DNA from: Pelmatolapia mariae
Taxonomy: Eukaryota > Chordata > Actinopteri > Cichliformes > Cichlidae
Length of the DNA stretch: 64,000 bases
Assembly (NCBI RefSeq): GCF_036321145.2
Contig: NC_086227.1
Location: 186,001 to 250,000 of the forward strand
Reading direction: 5' to 3'
Under the pieces are notes generated by a model that made no database searches, was not told the origin of the DNA, and worked only from the letters and a program-made list of their open reading frames with translations. Below are positions 13,601-23,515 of this stretch, piece by piece; position 1 is the first letter of the stretch; every line of letters begins with the position of its first letter. A program made the position numbers and the translations under genes.

Positions 13601-16600
13601 CCAGCTGGGATAATAGGTGACAAAAGACTCTGTCACCTATAACATCTCCAAGTTTCTGGCTTCGATCCTCAGTCCGCTGGTGGGCAGCTCTGAACACCAC
13701 ATCCAGAACACCCTGGATTTTGTTGAGAAGGTGAGAGATGTCATTATGGAGGCAGATGAAACCATGGTCTCGTACGATGTTACATCTCTCTTCACTTGCA
13801 TCCCAGTCACGGAAGCGTTGGAGGTAGTCCGTAAGAGATTACAGGATGACACCAACCTCAGCAACAGGACCACTCTCAGCATCCACCAAGTGTGTTTGAA
13901 CTGTGTCTTCATTCCACCTACTTCACATACAAGGGTCAGTTCTACAGGCAGAAACATGGGTGTGCCATGGGCTCCCCAGTTTCACCCATCGTGGCCAATT
14001 TGTACATGGAAGAAGTGGAAAAGAGGGCTCTGCTATCCTACCCTGGAACACCACCAAGCCATTGGTTCAGATATGTGGATGACACCTGGGTGAAAATCAA
14101 ATCTCAGGACGTACCACATTTCACGGATCACATTAACTCGGTGGACCGACACATCAAATTCACCAGGGAGGATATGAAAAGTGGCAGGTTAGCCTTCTTA
14201 GACTGTGAGATTTCCATCAGTAATGGGGGACATCTAAAAGCTGACGTGTACCGTAAACCTACACATACAGATCAGTATCTAAGGTTTGACTCTCATCATC
14301 CACTGGAGCACAAACTGGGTGTCATCAGGACGCTACAACACAGAGCGAACACCATCCCCACTGACACAGCGGCCAGGGAGGCAGAAGAACATCAAGAAGG
14401 CCCTGAGTAAGTGTGGTTATCCCAGCTGGACTTTTGTCAAAGCTGGAAAGGCACCTAAAGAAAGCTCCAGCCGATCCAGGAGAGAAGGACAACCGCTGCC
14501 CAAGCGAAAACCTGTAGTGATCCCATATGTGTCAGGAGTATCGGAGCAGTTGAGACACATTTTTTCTAAACACCGGGTCTCTGTGGCTTTTAAACCCCAA
14601 AACACGCTGTGCCAAAAATTGGTCCACCCCAAGGATCGGGTCCCCCGACATAAACAGAGTAACATAGTGTACGCTGTTAAGTGCAGGAGGATTGCCAGGA
14701 TTTATACATCGGGGAAACCAAACAACCTCTGGTGAAGCAGATGGCACAACACAGAAGAGCTACCTCGTCAGGCCAGGACTCTGCAGTCTATTTACACCTA
14801 CAGGCCAGTGGACACTCTTTCAATGATGAGGATGTACACATCCTGGACAGGGAGGAACGCTGGTTTGAGGGCGGAGTCAAGGAGGCCATTTACGTGAAAA
14901 GGGAAAGACCATCTCTGAATCGAGGAGGGGGCTAAGGGTACATCTGTCACCATCTTACAATGCTGTGATTGCAGCCTTTCCCCAACTCTCTGTGAATGGT
15001 ACTCATGGCCATTGATCAGTGGGTTTTGGTCAGTGGTTGTTGATCAATGGTCATGAGAATTTGCATAATTATGATTAAGGAACTGACCTCCCAGCCCATT
15101 GTTCCTTCAGTGGGCTGGTTTCAGTCATTATGCAAATGTACTGTTTATAAGATTGAAACCTGCAGTCAGCTGAGACTGAAGAAGTCACTTGGATGATGAC
15201 GAAACGTTTCTCCCACAAAACGCTACGTCCAGATGAACAGAATCAACTTTTGGAGATTTACTTTCCTGGATGATTGAGAATGCATCAAGACGACTTTGAC
15301 TATTGATCTTATGCTCATGGAAGAATTGGGATTTGGTGGGATTATGCAACATTAAGACAGCAGCCAGGTATTCTGAACTAATTTTGTGGTTCATTCACAC
15401 CTCGCTCGAGTTGACCAGCGTGTCTATTACATGTTTTATCATGATATTGGGTTAACTTGGCATAAAATTAAATAGAAAATGCTCATTGCACGTGTCATGA
15501 GTTGGAAAGTATAGAGGAAGTGTGTGTGTATTTTGAGTAGCCTGTAATGGTGTTGGTCACATCATGATCATGAGATGTTCCCAAGAAATACACTGTATAC
15601 TGCAACGTTGTGATTGCCTCTAAAAAACACTCTTTAAAATGAAAAATGTTACTCTGCATTTTGTAGATGCTTGAGGAGGAAATTGTTACTTTTGTGAAAA
15701 ATGAGCTACAAAAATTCAAGAACTTTCTGAGTCAAAAATGTCCAGAAGGCACACAAAAAAAGATTATGAGAGAAGATTATGAATCAACGGCTGATAAAAA
15801 AGATGAGATCAGCGATGGTGACACATTTCTGAGACTCACACTGAGCTTCCTGAGAAGAAAGAAGCAGGATCAGCTGGCTGATTCTCTGCAGAGAAGTGAG
15901 ATGCTTTTCTATATTTTCTTTATTTTTTACATCTGTGGAAACTGTCAAACTGCCAAAGAGGTAAAATTGTTATTATAATGTAAAATTATTGTGAAAACAA
16001 TAACTCTGTTAACCTCAGTAATGGATAATGTGAAGATCTCAATAATGGATTAGGTTTCTTAAAGGTTTCTTAAAAACCATATTGCACTTAGCATATTTGA
16101 TTCACTGTAAATGGACCTATATCACCTGATGTTTCTCCAGAAACTTCTGCTGCCATTTGCCAACATAAATTAAAGTGTAACCTGAGGACAAAGTTTCAGT
16201 GCTTGTTTGAGGGGGGTGTCCGAGCAGAGAACCCCACCCGTCTGAATCAGATCTACACAGAGCTCCACATCTTAGAGGGTGAGAACAGAGATGATCATCA
16301 TCATGAGGACAGACAGATACAACCTGCCTCCTTGAAACCTGGAAGTTCAGCTGACATCTTTTTTGGGAATATTTTAAAACCTTTATCTGGAACACATGAG
16401 CCAGTCAGAACTGTGGTGACAAAAGGAGCTGCTGGAATTGGAAAAACAGTCTTGACACAAAAATACATTTTGGACTGGGCTGAAAACAAAGCCAACCACA
16501 ATATACAGTTTATCTTCCCATTCACTTTCCGAGAGCTCAATTTGCTGAAAACGAAACAGTGCAGCTTGGTGGAACTTATCCATTATATGTTTACTGACAC

Positions 16601-19600
16601 CAAAGAAGCAGGAATCTGCAGCTTTGAAGAGTTTCAGGTTGTGTTTATCCTGGATGGTCTGGATGAGTGTCGACTTCCTCTGGACTTCCACAACAACAGC
16701 ATTGTGACTGATGTTACAGAGTCCACCTCACTGGATGTACTGCTGACCAACCTTATTAGGGGGAACCTGCTTCCCTCTGCTCGCCTCTGGATAACAACAC
16801 GACCTGCAGCAGCCACTCTGATCCCTCATGAGTGTGTTGACATGGTGAAAGAGGTCAGAGGTTTCATGGACTCACAGAAGGAGAAGTACTTCAGGAAGAG
16901 ATTCAGGGATGAAGAGCAGGCAAATACAATGATCTCACACATCGGGACATCACGAAGCCTCCACATCATGTGCCACATTCCGGTCTTCTGTTGGATCACC
17001 TCTACAGTTCTCGAGGATGCGCTGCAGTTCAAAGAGAAGACAGAACTTCCTGCAACCCTGACTGAGATGTACATCCACTTCCTGTTAACTCAGATAAAAC
17101 AAGATAATGCAAAGTATCATAGAAAAGCCGAGACAGATTCAGTGTGGAACACAGAAGCCAAGAAGATCCTTCTGGCTTTGGGAAACCTTGCTTTTGAGCA
17201 GCTGCAGAAAGAAAACCTGATATTTTCTGAAACAGAACTAAAAGAGTATGGCATTGACATCAAAACTGGACCACTCTGCTCAGGACTGTTCATAGAGGTC
17301 TTCAATACGAAGCATGGGTTGAGCCAGGAGAGGGTGTTTTCCTTTGTCCATCTGAGCATTCAAGAGTTTCTGGCTGCACTTCATGTCCTTCTAACATTTG
17401 TCAACACTGGTGTCAATCTACTGAGAAGACGTCGATTGTCAGTAAAACATGAGCATGCATGTAAGAAACTCTACCAGGACGCAGTGGACCAGGCTTTACA
17501 AAGTCCAAAGGGGCACCTAGACTTGTTTGTTCGCTTCCTGCTGGGTCTTTCACTGGATACTAATCAGACTTTCCTACAAGGCCTGCTGAAAAAGACAACA
17601 AGTAAACCAAAGGTCAGAGAAAAGCTAGTGCAGTACATCAAGCAGAAGATCAGACACCATCCTTCTCCAGAGAGAAGCATTAATCTGTTTCACTGCCTAA
17701 ATGAACTCAATGACAATTCTTTAGTGGAGGAAATCCAACAGCTTCTGAGATCAGGAAGCTTCTTTGAAAACAAACTCACTTCTTCTCAGTGGTCAGCACT
17801 AGTCTTCATCTTACTGTCATCACAAAAAGATCTGGACATGTTCGACCTGCAGAAATTCTCTGCTTCAAATGACGGTCTTCTGCACCTGCTGCCAGTGGTC
17901 AAAGCATCCCAAAAATCTCTGTAGGTTTTTGATTTAATGTGCTAAATATGATCATGGCTTTAAAAGGAATCAAAGAAACACTCACATTAAAACCTTTTCT
18001 TTTTCAGCTTGAGTAGCTGTAACCTTTCTTGGAAAAGCTGTCTGGGTCTGTCCACAGTTTTAAACTCAGAGAAGTCTAATCTGAGAGAGCTGGACCTGAG
18101 CAACAATGACCTGCGTGATGGAGGCATAAACCTGCTCTCAACTGGACTCGAGAGTCCACAGTGTAGACTAGAGATTCTCAGGTTAGTATTTGGGGATTCA
18201 CTTAACTTTTCAAAAGACTAATAAATATTTACATCTGTTGCGACTTCCATCCATAAATAAAGCTGCGGGCGGCTGAGTTGGTTGTGTTGCTGTGACACGT
18301 CTCCAATAATCCATACAGAGCCATACTCGTATTTTGCGTATTTAGTTTAAGAACAAAACAAGATACTTTTGCGCTTTTAATCAAAACAAATAGTGCATGC
18401 ATTAACTGACGTGCTAAAATGACGGTCAACAGAAAAGTTTGCCCACAAACCACTCACCCAACGGCCCTGTTGCAAACACTGGCATCAGGTAAATAACATG
18501 CGACCACACCCCCATGCAATCAGCTGAGATGCAGGATAATCTAAACACCTGTGCCACCATAACAAAAAACCAAAACATAACCATTGACTTTGGCTCTTAC
18601 AACATCCCTATGAACGATATGTTTTAGTTTTAGACATATGAGCAGGATTAATCTGTTTTTTATTTTTATTTTTTTTTATTTTTGTTTATTTAAAAGGGAC
18701 AGTGCAGTTTAACATAGTCCAACAAGTACAAAACGTGAAACTGATGTAACGCACATAACTTTATAGCTATTGCTAATTTTCAACAATTGTCCCTTGTTAG
18801 GCTTACACTCACAATACATACATTTTACAATAAAACATACATTTTCATGAAACCAAAATACATCATAAATACAACTACAATTAATAGACAATAAAAAAAA
18901 TAAAAATAGAAAAATCATTAATTAAAATGACTACAGCTCTGATTTCCCTTTAATCAAACTTTGACCTTCAATGTAAAGGATCTGATCTGTCTTTGGGGTG
19001 GCTGTAGCTCAGGTAGAGCAGGTCACCTACTGGTCGGAAGGTTGGTGGTTCAGGTGTGAAATGTATGGTTTTCAGGGTTTTTATCGGTTTTCAGCGTTAT
19101 TTTGTTATCGTTTTTATCGTTAACTCGGTTTTCCTGGGTCTTTTCACGTGTGTTATGAATAAATCTTATTTTTTTCGGTACCGGTACTAGTTTTATTTTG
19201 TTGTATTTATCCGCGACACCTTAAAGGCCGGTCCGTGAAAATATTGTCGGGCATAAACCAGTCCGTGGCGCAAAAAAGGTTGGGGACCGCTGTATTAAGA
19301 CACTCTGGGGCCATCCTATTTATACATTTAAAAACTAATTTAAGAAAACACAAATGATTAAAACTCCTAAAACTAAGTAGATTATATTTCTTTAAAATGT
19401 GACAGTGATGTCACCGAATAGATTGGTTATATAAGGACACCACAGGCTGTAGATGGTGCTGCTTGGGTCCAAACTGTCAGACAATATGAAAAATGAGAGA
19501 ATATCATGGAATGCATGAATAACTGAGCTGCTGAAGTAGGTTTATAATGCCGAATTAACTTAAAACAATTCAGATGAACCTTGACCATCTTTGAAATCTT

Positions 19601-21389
19601 CTTTACATGCGTATCAAATTTAAGATGTGAATCTAAAATTATTCCTAAAAACTTAAAATCTTTAACCTCCTTTATTTCTTCGTTCCTTAACTTGATTTTA
19701 AAATCATCAGATGAACTTCGTTTTCTAATAGAAAAACACATGAAACTGTTTTTTTAAAATTCAATACAAGATGATTATGTTCCAGCCATCGTTGGACATC
19801 ATTCAGATGTGCCGTTAAAGTATCTGCTGCCTCGCCAGGTGACTTAGCTGGTACATATATAACTGCATCATCTGCATAAAGCTGGCAGCTAGCTTTTGGA
19901 CAACTGGCAGGCAAATCATTTATGCTATATCATGCTATATCTAGCAGAGAAAACATTTTGTGTATGTTCACAGGTTATCAGGCTGTCTGATCACAGAGAC
20001 AGGCTGTTGTGTCCTGGCTTCAGCTCTGAACTCCAACCGCTCTAATCTGAGGGAGCTGGATATGAGCTTTAATCATCCAGGAGACTTGGGACTTCAACTA
20101 CTGTCTGCTTTACAGCAGGAGCCAAAGTGCAAACTGGAAACTCTCAAGTATGATTTTTTTTAAAATCAGTACACATACGTCGTAGCCTTCATTTACTGAG
20201 CCTGAGTTTATGTTCACTTGTCTTTCTCTACCACATCAACAGGACTGATCACTGTGGAAAATGCAGAATGGCCCCATCACCCCTAAGATGTAAGCCAAAC
20301 CACTATTAAAAGGATCTTGGAAAACAATCAATTCAAATTATCAACATTATAATATGATACAATTAGTGCTGTCAGCGTTAATCTCATTAAAATGACCTTA
20401 ACACCATAACCGCATTAACGCGGCAAATCTCCGTTAGCGAGTTATCGCGGCTCGCGATGAGATCTTAATGAGATTAGCGCTGACAGCGCTAGATATAATA
20501 TATTCTTTGAAAATGGCTAGATGAAATGTGATGAAATAATTAGCTATGCTTAGCAAAAAGACTGGAAGAATGATGAACCCGTAGTTTGGATCCAACTGAG
20601 GGTAACATAAACCATAACCTCTTAAAACTCAATCATTAATATGTCATATCTTATTTGTTTAATGTCTATAAAAGCCAAAGTACTATTAGTGCATTAGCAA
20701 TGTTCTTAGTTGTCCGTTGACACTTGACTATAAAGATTTAACCATATAAAATCATCAGCAGTCATGTTTAAAAACTCCTCATACAAGTACCGCTCTTGTT
20801 TCCATCATCAGTTTTCTGTGAACTTGCACTGGACCCAAACACAGCAGAAGGAAACCTCAAACTGTCTACAGACAACAGAAAAGCCGTGTTGGTGAAAGAG
20901 GAGCAGCCTGATCATCCAGAGAGATTGGATAGCTGGAAACAGGTGCTTTGCAGCGATGGTTTGACTGGGCGCTGTTACTGGGAGGTACGGTGGACAGGAA
21001 CGGTTACAATAGGAGTGACATACAAAGGAATCGGGAGGAAAGCATACACTGATGGCTGCTGTATTGGATGGAACAATCAGTCCTGGAGTCTTTTCTGCTC
21101 AGCTCAGCGTTTCACTGCCTGGCACAATAGCATACCAGCAGACATGAAAACAGCCCCACCCGCTGACTCCAACCGAGTAGCAGTATATCTGGACTGGCCT
21201 GCTGGCACTGTGTCCTTCTATTGTCTCCCTTGCATAGTGTCTTCACGAAAACAGATACATCTCCACACGTACCAGACCACGTTCACTGAGCCAGTCTATG
21301 CTGCATTTGGACTTGGACGTGTACTTGAGTTTGAGCCTGATGGTACATTGTTATCATCCCAGATTGTTCTGTCTAAAAATGAAGAATGA
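7083..21389 (+). CDS. NLRC3-like NOD-like receptor (peptide-repeat N-terminus, FISNA-NACHT, LRR, B30.2), ten inferred exons
   Basis: Predicted cytosolic innate immune sensor of the large fish NLRC3-like (NLR-C) family. Inferred exons are 7083-7213, 7296-7409, 7511-7621, 9818-9887, 15667-15895, 16141-17920, 18008-18181, 19974-20147, 20243-20289 and 20812-21389. All junctions are GT-AG and the phases agree at every join, giving 3408 bases (1135 codons plus TGA) with no stop. Order: short peptide-repeat exons, linker, FISNA, NACHT with Walker A GAAGIGKT (16425-16448) and a Walker B-like FILDGLDE, winged-helix end FVHLSIQEFLAAL, two 174-bp LRR exons, a 47-bp linker and a PRY-SPRY exon. The start is least certain: ATG at 7083 or 7119, or a further upstream exon. 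Introns are packed with transposons, but no exon appears damaged. The ligand is unknown. Confidence 0.8.
7622..8960. other. NLR intron, mostly featureless
   Basis: AT-rich intron sequence. It holds a truncated third copy of the ~215-bp peptide-repeat exon unit near 7700-7770; nothing else is recognised. Confidence 0.4.
8965..9455 (-). mobile_element. minus-strand tRNA-derived SINE carrying a nested plus-strand SINE
   Basis: The tRNA-like head is at the right edge on the minus strand (9385-9450): a GTGGCTCAAGAG A-box-like block and a GGTTTGAGCC B-box-like block. The body reads toward 8965 with the TATAGCGCTTTACT segment. It is interrupted at about 9055-9275 by a second, plus-strand SINE. Confidence 0.65.
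9055..9275 (+). mobile_element. tRNA-derived SINE (nested copy)
   Basis: It starts with a Pol III A box-like TGGCTCAGGTGGTAGAGC, then a B box-like GGTTCGATTC about 40 bp later. The tail is GCGCTATATAAGAATCAGTCC followed by ATTTACCATT. CCATTCACGCA on the left and CCATTCACACA on the right look like a target duplication. Related copies lie at 18998-19070 and 30833-31078. Confidence 0.75.
9818..9887 (+). CDS. NLR exon 4, linker before the FISNA-side exons
   Basis: A strong polypyrimidine tract and TTTAG precede it and GTATAA follows. One base completes the preceding phase-2 codon and the exon ends in phase 0. The translation ends in HQTHLDSVFM, which matches the HQT-LDSIFM block I associate with the fish NLRC3-like family just before the LEE-IVTFVKNELK block found in the next exon. 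Confidence 0.65.
10145..10320. repeat. (GATAA)n tract with LINE 3'-tail-like sequence
   Basis: Four to five GATAA units starting near 10155 run into CCTTTATTAGTCCCACACG, a tail seen widely in fish non-LTR repeats. No coding part is attached. Confidence 0.4.
10700..12560 (+). mobile_element. Rex3/RTE-like LINE, RT broken by a solo LTR
   Basis: Broken reverse transcriptase of a common fish LINE. 11034-11270 gives the RT N-terminal part (PEFLKALDVVG..., PNYRGITLLSLPGKVY). 11570-11890 gives the palm with YMCFVDLEKAFNRVPRG. 11890-12030 gives LLFTDDVVLLASS in place of FADDVVLLA. 12078-12371 gives the C-terminal EFKYL.., RREREIDRRIGAA and YGHEL..VTERTRSRIQ. Frameshifts and the inserted LTR make it non-functional. 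It stops inside a perfect palindrome at 12531-12588. The clade is by resemblance. Confidence 0.75.
11272..11560 (+). mobile_element. solo LTR, 289 bp, with 5-bp target duplication
   Basis: The element begins TGTGG and ends TTTCACA (TG..CA), and is flanked on both sides by CCGTC (11267-11271 and 11561-11565). It interrupts the RT of the surrounding LINE, whose coding sense resumes immediately after. AAAATAAA at about 11490 is a plausible LTR poly(A) signal. The orientation is inferred from that signal. A 5-bp duplication is typical of Ty3-type LTR elements. Confidence 0.8.
12531..12588. repeat. perfect 58-bp palindrome
   Basis: The left 29 bases (starting GGAAAAATTGGAGAGATTAT) are exactly reverse-complemented by the right 29, with no spacer; the centre is TCTTATATAAGA. 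The left arm is the tail end of the LINE coding strand, so the right arm is a fold-back copy of it. Confidence 0.95.
12589..12974. other. NLR intron segment, nothing recognised
   Basis: AT-rich spacer between the LINE palindrome and the Penelope element. It contains a short AAATA-type run at ~12830-12850. Confidence 0.4.
12975..15262 (+). mobile_element. Penelope-like element (Neptune-like) flanked by long inverted copies of its own 3' part
   Basis: The plus-strand body encodes a Penelope-type RT. 13617-13830 has TMVSYDVTSLFTCIPV; 13892-14410 has GCAMGSPVSPIVANLYMEE and WFRYVDDTWV. A GIY-YIG endonuclease follows at 14681-14935, with LYIGETKQ and HRRATS. Frameshifts separate the pieces. The left 640 bp (12975-13613) is a reverse-complement copy of the right part (14416-15262), including the terminal CATCTGGACGTAGCG segment. 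The left arm lacks about 180 bp that code the GIY-YIG core on the right. Inverted Penelope LTR arrangements are known for this class. The element lies in an intron of the NLR gene. Confidence 0.8.
15667..15895 (+). CDS. NLR exon 5, LEE-IVTFVKNEL helix exon
   Basis: Acceptor TTTTGTAG precedes 15667 and donor GTGAGA starts at 15896. It encodes LEEEIVTFVKNELQKFKNFL followed by a charged stretch, matching the block preceding FISNA in fish NLRC3-like proteins. The ATG at 15667 could be misread as a start, but exon 4 joins to it in phase 0, so it is probably internal. It ends in phase 1, which fits the next exon. Confidence 0.75.
16141..17920 (+). CDS. NLR exon 6, FISNA-NACHT exon
   Basis: Acceptor TTTCTCCAG precedes it and donor GTAGGT follows. 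The FISNA start reads CQHKLKCNLRTKFQCLFEG. NACHT motifs are Walker A GAAGIGKT at 16425-16448, FILDGLDECR near 16650, ITTRPAAA sensor-1-like near 16795, and FVHLSIQEFLAAL near 17345. The exon is uninterrupted over 1780 bases. This domain would bind ATP/dATP and drive oligomerisation, by family. Confidence 0.9.
18008..18181 (+). CDS. NLR exon 7, LRR repeat exon (174 bp)
   Basis: Exactly 174 bp, the usual one-exon LRR unit of NLRC3-like genes, with TTTTCAG before and GTTAG after. It contains SNLRELDLSNNDLRDGGINL. Confidence 0.9.
18655..19930 (-). mobile_element. Rex1/CR1-like LINE fragment, interrupted
   Basis: On the minus strand, 19687-19914 encodes QLYADDAVIYVPA (RT palm YADD) and 19427-19700 encodes VKDFKFLGIILDSHLKFDTHV and the RT C-terminal segment. 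The 3' UTR-like part runs to about 18655, where T-rich sequence stands for the A-rich tail. A SINE head (18998-19070) and a hAT-like end (ending GTTGGGGACCGCTG at ~19292) interrupt it. It lies between two LRR exons. Confidence 0.7.
18998..19070 (+). mobile_element. tRNA-derived SINE head, truncated
   Basis: TGGCTGTAGCTCAGGTAGAGC and GGTTGGTGGTTCAGGTG match the head of the SINEs at 9055 and 30833. The B box is degraded and the tail is missing. Confidence 0.6.
19974..20147 (+). CDS. NLR exon 8, LRR repeat exon (174 bp)
   Basis: 174 bp, with GTTCACAG before and GTATGA after. It contains SNRSNLRELDMSFNHPGDLG. Same phase as exon 7, so the two are interchangeable LRR units. Confidence 0.9.
20243..20289 (+). 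CDS. NLR exon 9, linker between LRR and B30.2
   Basis: A 47-bp exon between CATCAACAG and GTAAGC. It encodes DHCGKCRMAPSPLR, equivalent to the DH-GE-R--PG-RKY linker of fish NLRs. Phases match both neighbours. Confidence 0.8.
20364..20491 (+). mobile_element. hAT-like MITE, 128 bp
   Basis: Ends TAGTGCTGTCAGCGTTAATC and its near reverse complement GATTAGCGCTGACAGCGCTA. Flanked by GATACAAT (20356-20363) and GATATAAT (20492-20499), an 8-bp target duplication with one difference. The same family recurs at 33217-33358. Confidence 0.8.
20812..21389 (+). CDS. NLR exon 10, PRY-SPRY (B30.2) domain and stop
   Basis: Acceptor CATCATCAG precedes 20812. The translation starts with the PRY block LALDPNTAEGNLKLSTDNRK and continues to the SPRY core GRCYWEVRW, ends near EPVYAAFGLG, and stops with TGA at 21387-21389. 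About 190 residues, the normal B30.2 size. In this family B30.2 is a candidate ligand-binding surface. Confidence 0.9.
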
Positions 21390-21913
21390 ATGTTCCCTAG
21401 AAGATTGGTTCCCAAAGTGAGTGATGCAGGATCTTTGAGGCTTTAAGAAAGGATGAGGGTCCTCTGAGATGTATTTATATTTTTTACTGCTACATGTACT
21501 TCTGTACATTTTGAATAAGGTTTGAGTACATAAAACAGTCCAATCAGTGTATTTAATTTGTTTTGCATGATTAACTGTGATTTATTATTAACTCTTCAGA
21601 AAATTTGGATAAGTATTGGCAGATTTGCACAACAGCCAAATTCTTGGGTGTGTTACTCTATATACACACACCTTTTTAAGTCTACAACAACATGCTGAAC
21701 AAGTTTGAGATATTGCTGAGAAATTCACAGGTAGCATTTTTGTAGCTGACCAGCAGTTGTATTTGATGTCTTTATCATAATGCTTGCAAGGAATTCCCAC
21801 AGAAGGAATACCAGCTCCTTTGTATTTGTTATTTCTGATTCAGTATATTTTATTCTCTGAATATGTATATTGCATGTTATAGTTTACTGTTATACTAATA
21901 ATAACGACACATA

Positions 21914-21915
<2 letters not shown>

Positions 21916-21974
<59 letters not shown>
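21916..21974. repeat. (GT)n microsatellite
   Basis: Uninterrupted GT run of about 59 bp. Confidence 0.97.
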
Positions 21975-21979
<5 letters not shown>

Positions 21980-22002
21980 ATCAATATGAATGGTTGACAT
22001 TT

Positions 22003-22600
22003 ATTTATTTTTACTTTTTATTTTATTTTAATTTTTTTTTGCCTGTCCCGTTTGGTTCTTTAGCCGTCAGAATTGTTGTCTGAAGACCAACAAGGATACC
22101 CAATGGATTTACTTTGCCAAATGGATCATCACAGCCTTGCCATTTTGGTCTATTTGATCGACCTTTGTTGTTATTATTTATTTTATTTTATTTTCAGTTG
22201 TTACAGACGGGACAGACAGGGCTGGGGGATAGGAAAGGGAGAAAGAAAGATGAAGGAAAAGAAAAACAGAGGGCAGGTGGGACAGTGAGAAAGGGCACTT
22301 AGAAAGAGGAAAAATCTCCTGGATCACCTGTTGAGAGAAAAAAAAAGAAAAAGAGAAAACAAGCAAAAAAAGAGAGCAACATAATAAACACAGCACCATC
22401 GCATTAATCTAGCTAACAGTAAATAACAGTAAATACTAAATATTGAATGTTGTTGTGCAGCACGCAGCCTCGACAGCGCACAATGTGCTTTGAGGTAGCA
22501 GCCAAGAAAGGTGTAGTTTGTGTCTTCACAGGGGACAATTATTTTTAAGGCTATGGATGGACGCTGACTCTTCAAAGACAAACTAGGAAGCATTTTTTAG
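22003..22600 (-). mobile_element. truncated copy of the retroposon that splits the Polinton polymerase
   Basis: Sequence from TTTGGTTCTTTAGCCGTCAG to about 22545 matches 51365-51840 closely. The T-rich left edge represents an A-rich tail, so the element lies on the minus strand and lacks its GC-rich far part. No coding region is recognised. Confidence 0.75.
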
Positions 22601-22664
22601 ATATTATTAACAATGCAGCAAAAACTCTGGGCTACATAAAACATGGAAAAACACTGGTGACATT

Positions 22665-23515
22665 GGAAAGAAAAGCGTCTGGACTTCTTTAAGTTGGTTG
22701 AAGACGTTTCACCTCTCATCCAAGAAGCTTCTTCAGTTCTAAGGTCAAATGGCCGAGAGTCCCAGATTTAAACCCTGTGGGAGTTTCCCCCCAAAGAGGG
22801 ACAAAGGACCCCCTGGTGATCCTCTACCTAATAACATGAACCAAGTTGTGGAAATGGGTGTGGGTCACAATCAGCCAAGGAGCTAATTGTGAAACCTGGC
22901 CCCACCCTATCATGTGATTTCCTGAGGTCAGATGGCCCAGGATGTGAGTGGGCATTAAGGCGTCTGGGAAGGATCTCAAAACTGGATTATAGATGGCAGA
23001 CAGTTGGTGTCGTAAGCCCCGCCCTCTGTTCAAAGATGGTCGCTCACAGTGGACATAGATGGCCTCTTTCACTCCTCTTTCAAACCATCTGTCCTCTCTG
23101 TCCAAAATATGAACATTGGCATCCTCGAAAGAGTGACCTTTGACCTTTAGATGCAGATGGACTGCTGAGTCTTGTCCCGTGGAGGTGGCTCTTCTATGTT
23201 GTGCCATGCGCTTGTGAAGTCGCTGTTTGGTCTCTCTAATGTAGAGGTCTGGGCATTCCTCGCTGCACTGTACAGCATACACCACGTTGTTAAGTTTGTG
23301 TTTTGGAGTTTTGTCTTTTGGATGAACCAGTTTGTGTCTGAGTGTGTTGCTGGGTCTGAAGTAATCTGGGGTGTTGTACTTGGAGAAAACTCTCCTGAGT
23401 TTCTCTGATACACCGGCTACATAGGGGATGACAACGTTGCTGCGTCTGTCTTTCTTATCCTCCCTTGCTGGTGTCTGATCTGAGTACAGTTCCAGCCTTG
23501 AATTCAGGTGGCTCT
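22665..23515 (-). mobile_element. Penelope-like element fragment with GIY-YIG endonuclease
   Basis: On the minus strand, 22824-23285 encodes a GIY-YIG domain with DLYIRETKQR (G of YIG replaced by R), HRRATSTGQDSAVHLHL and DREDRWFERGVKEAIYV, closely like the element at 12975-15262. The RT is absent apart from a short upstream part. The 3' end (22665-22760) holds the GAAGACGTTTCACCTCTCAT segment also seen at 27990 and 28420. Confidence 0.8.

Noticed and set aside
15667..15669. ATG at 15667 as the NLR start codon
   Set aside because: A polypyrimidine tract and TAG acceptor sit directly before it, and exon 4 (9818-9887) joins in phase with the family HQT-LDS-FM block.
16203..17924. Intronless NACHT gene starting at 16203
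   Set aside because: The codon there is TTG and the frame extends upstream to a good acceptor at 16140 with FISNA residues, so this is an internal exon.
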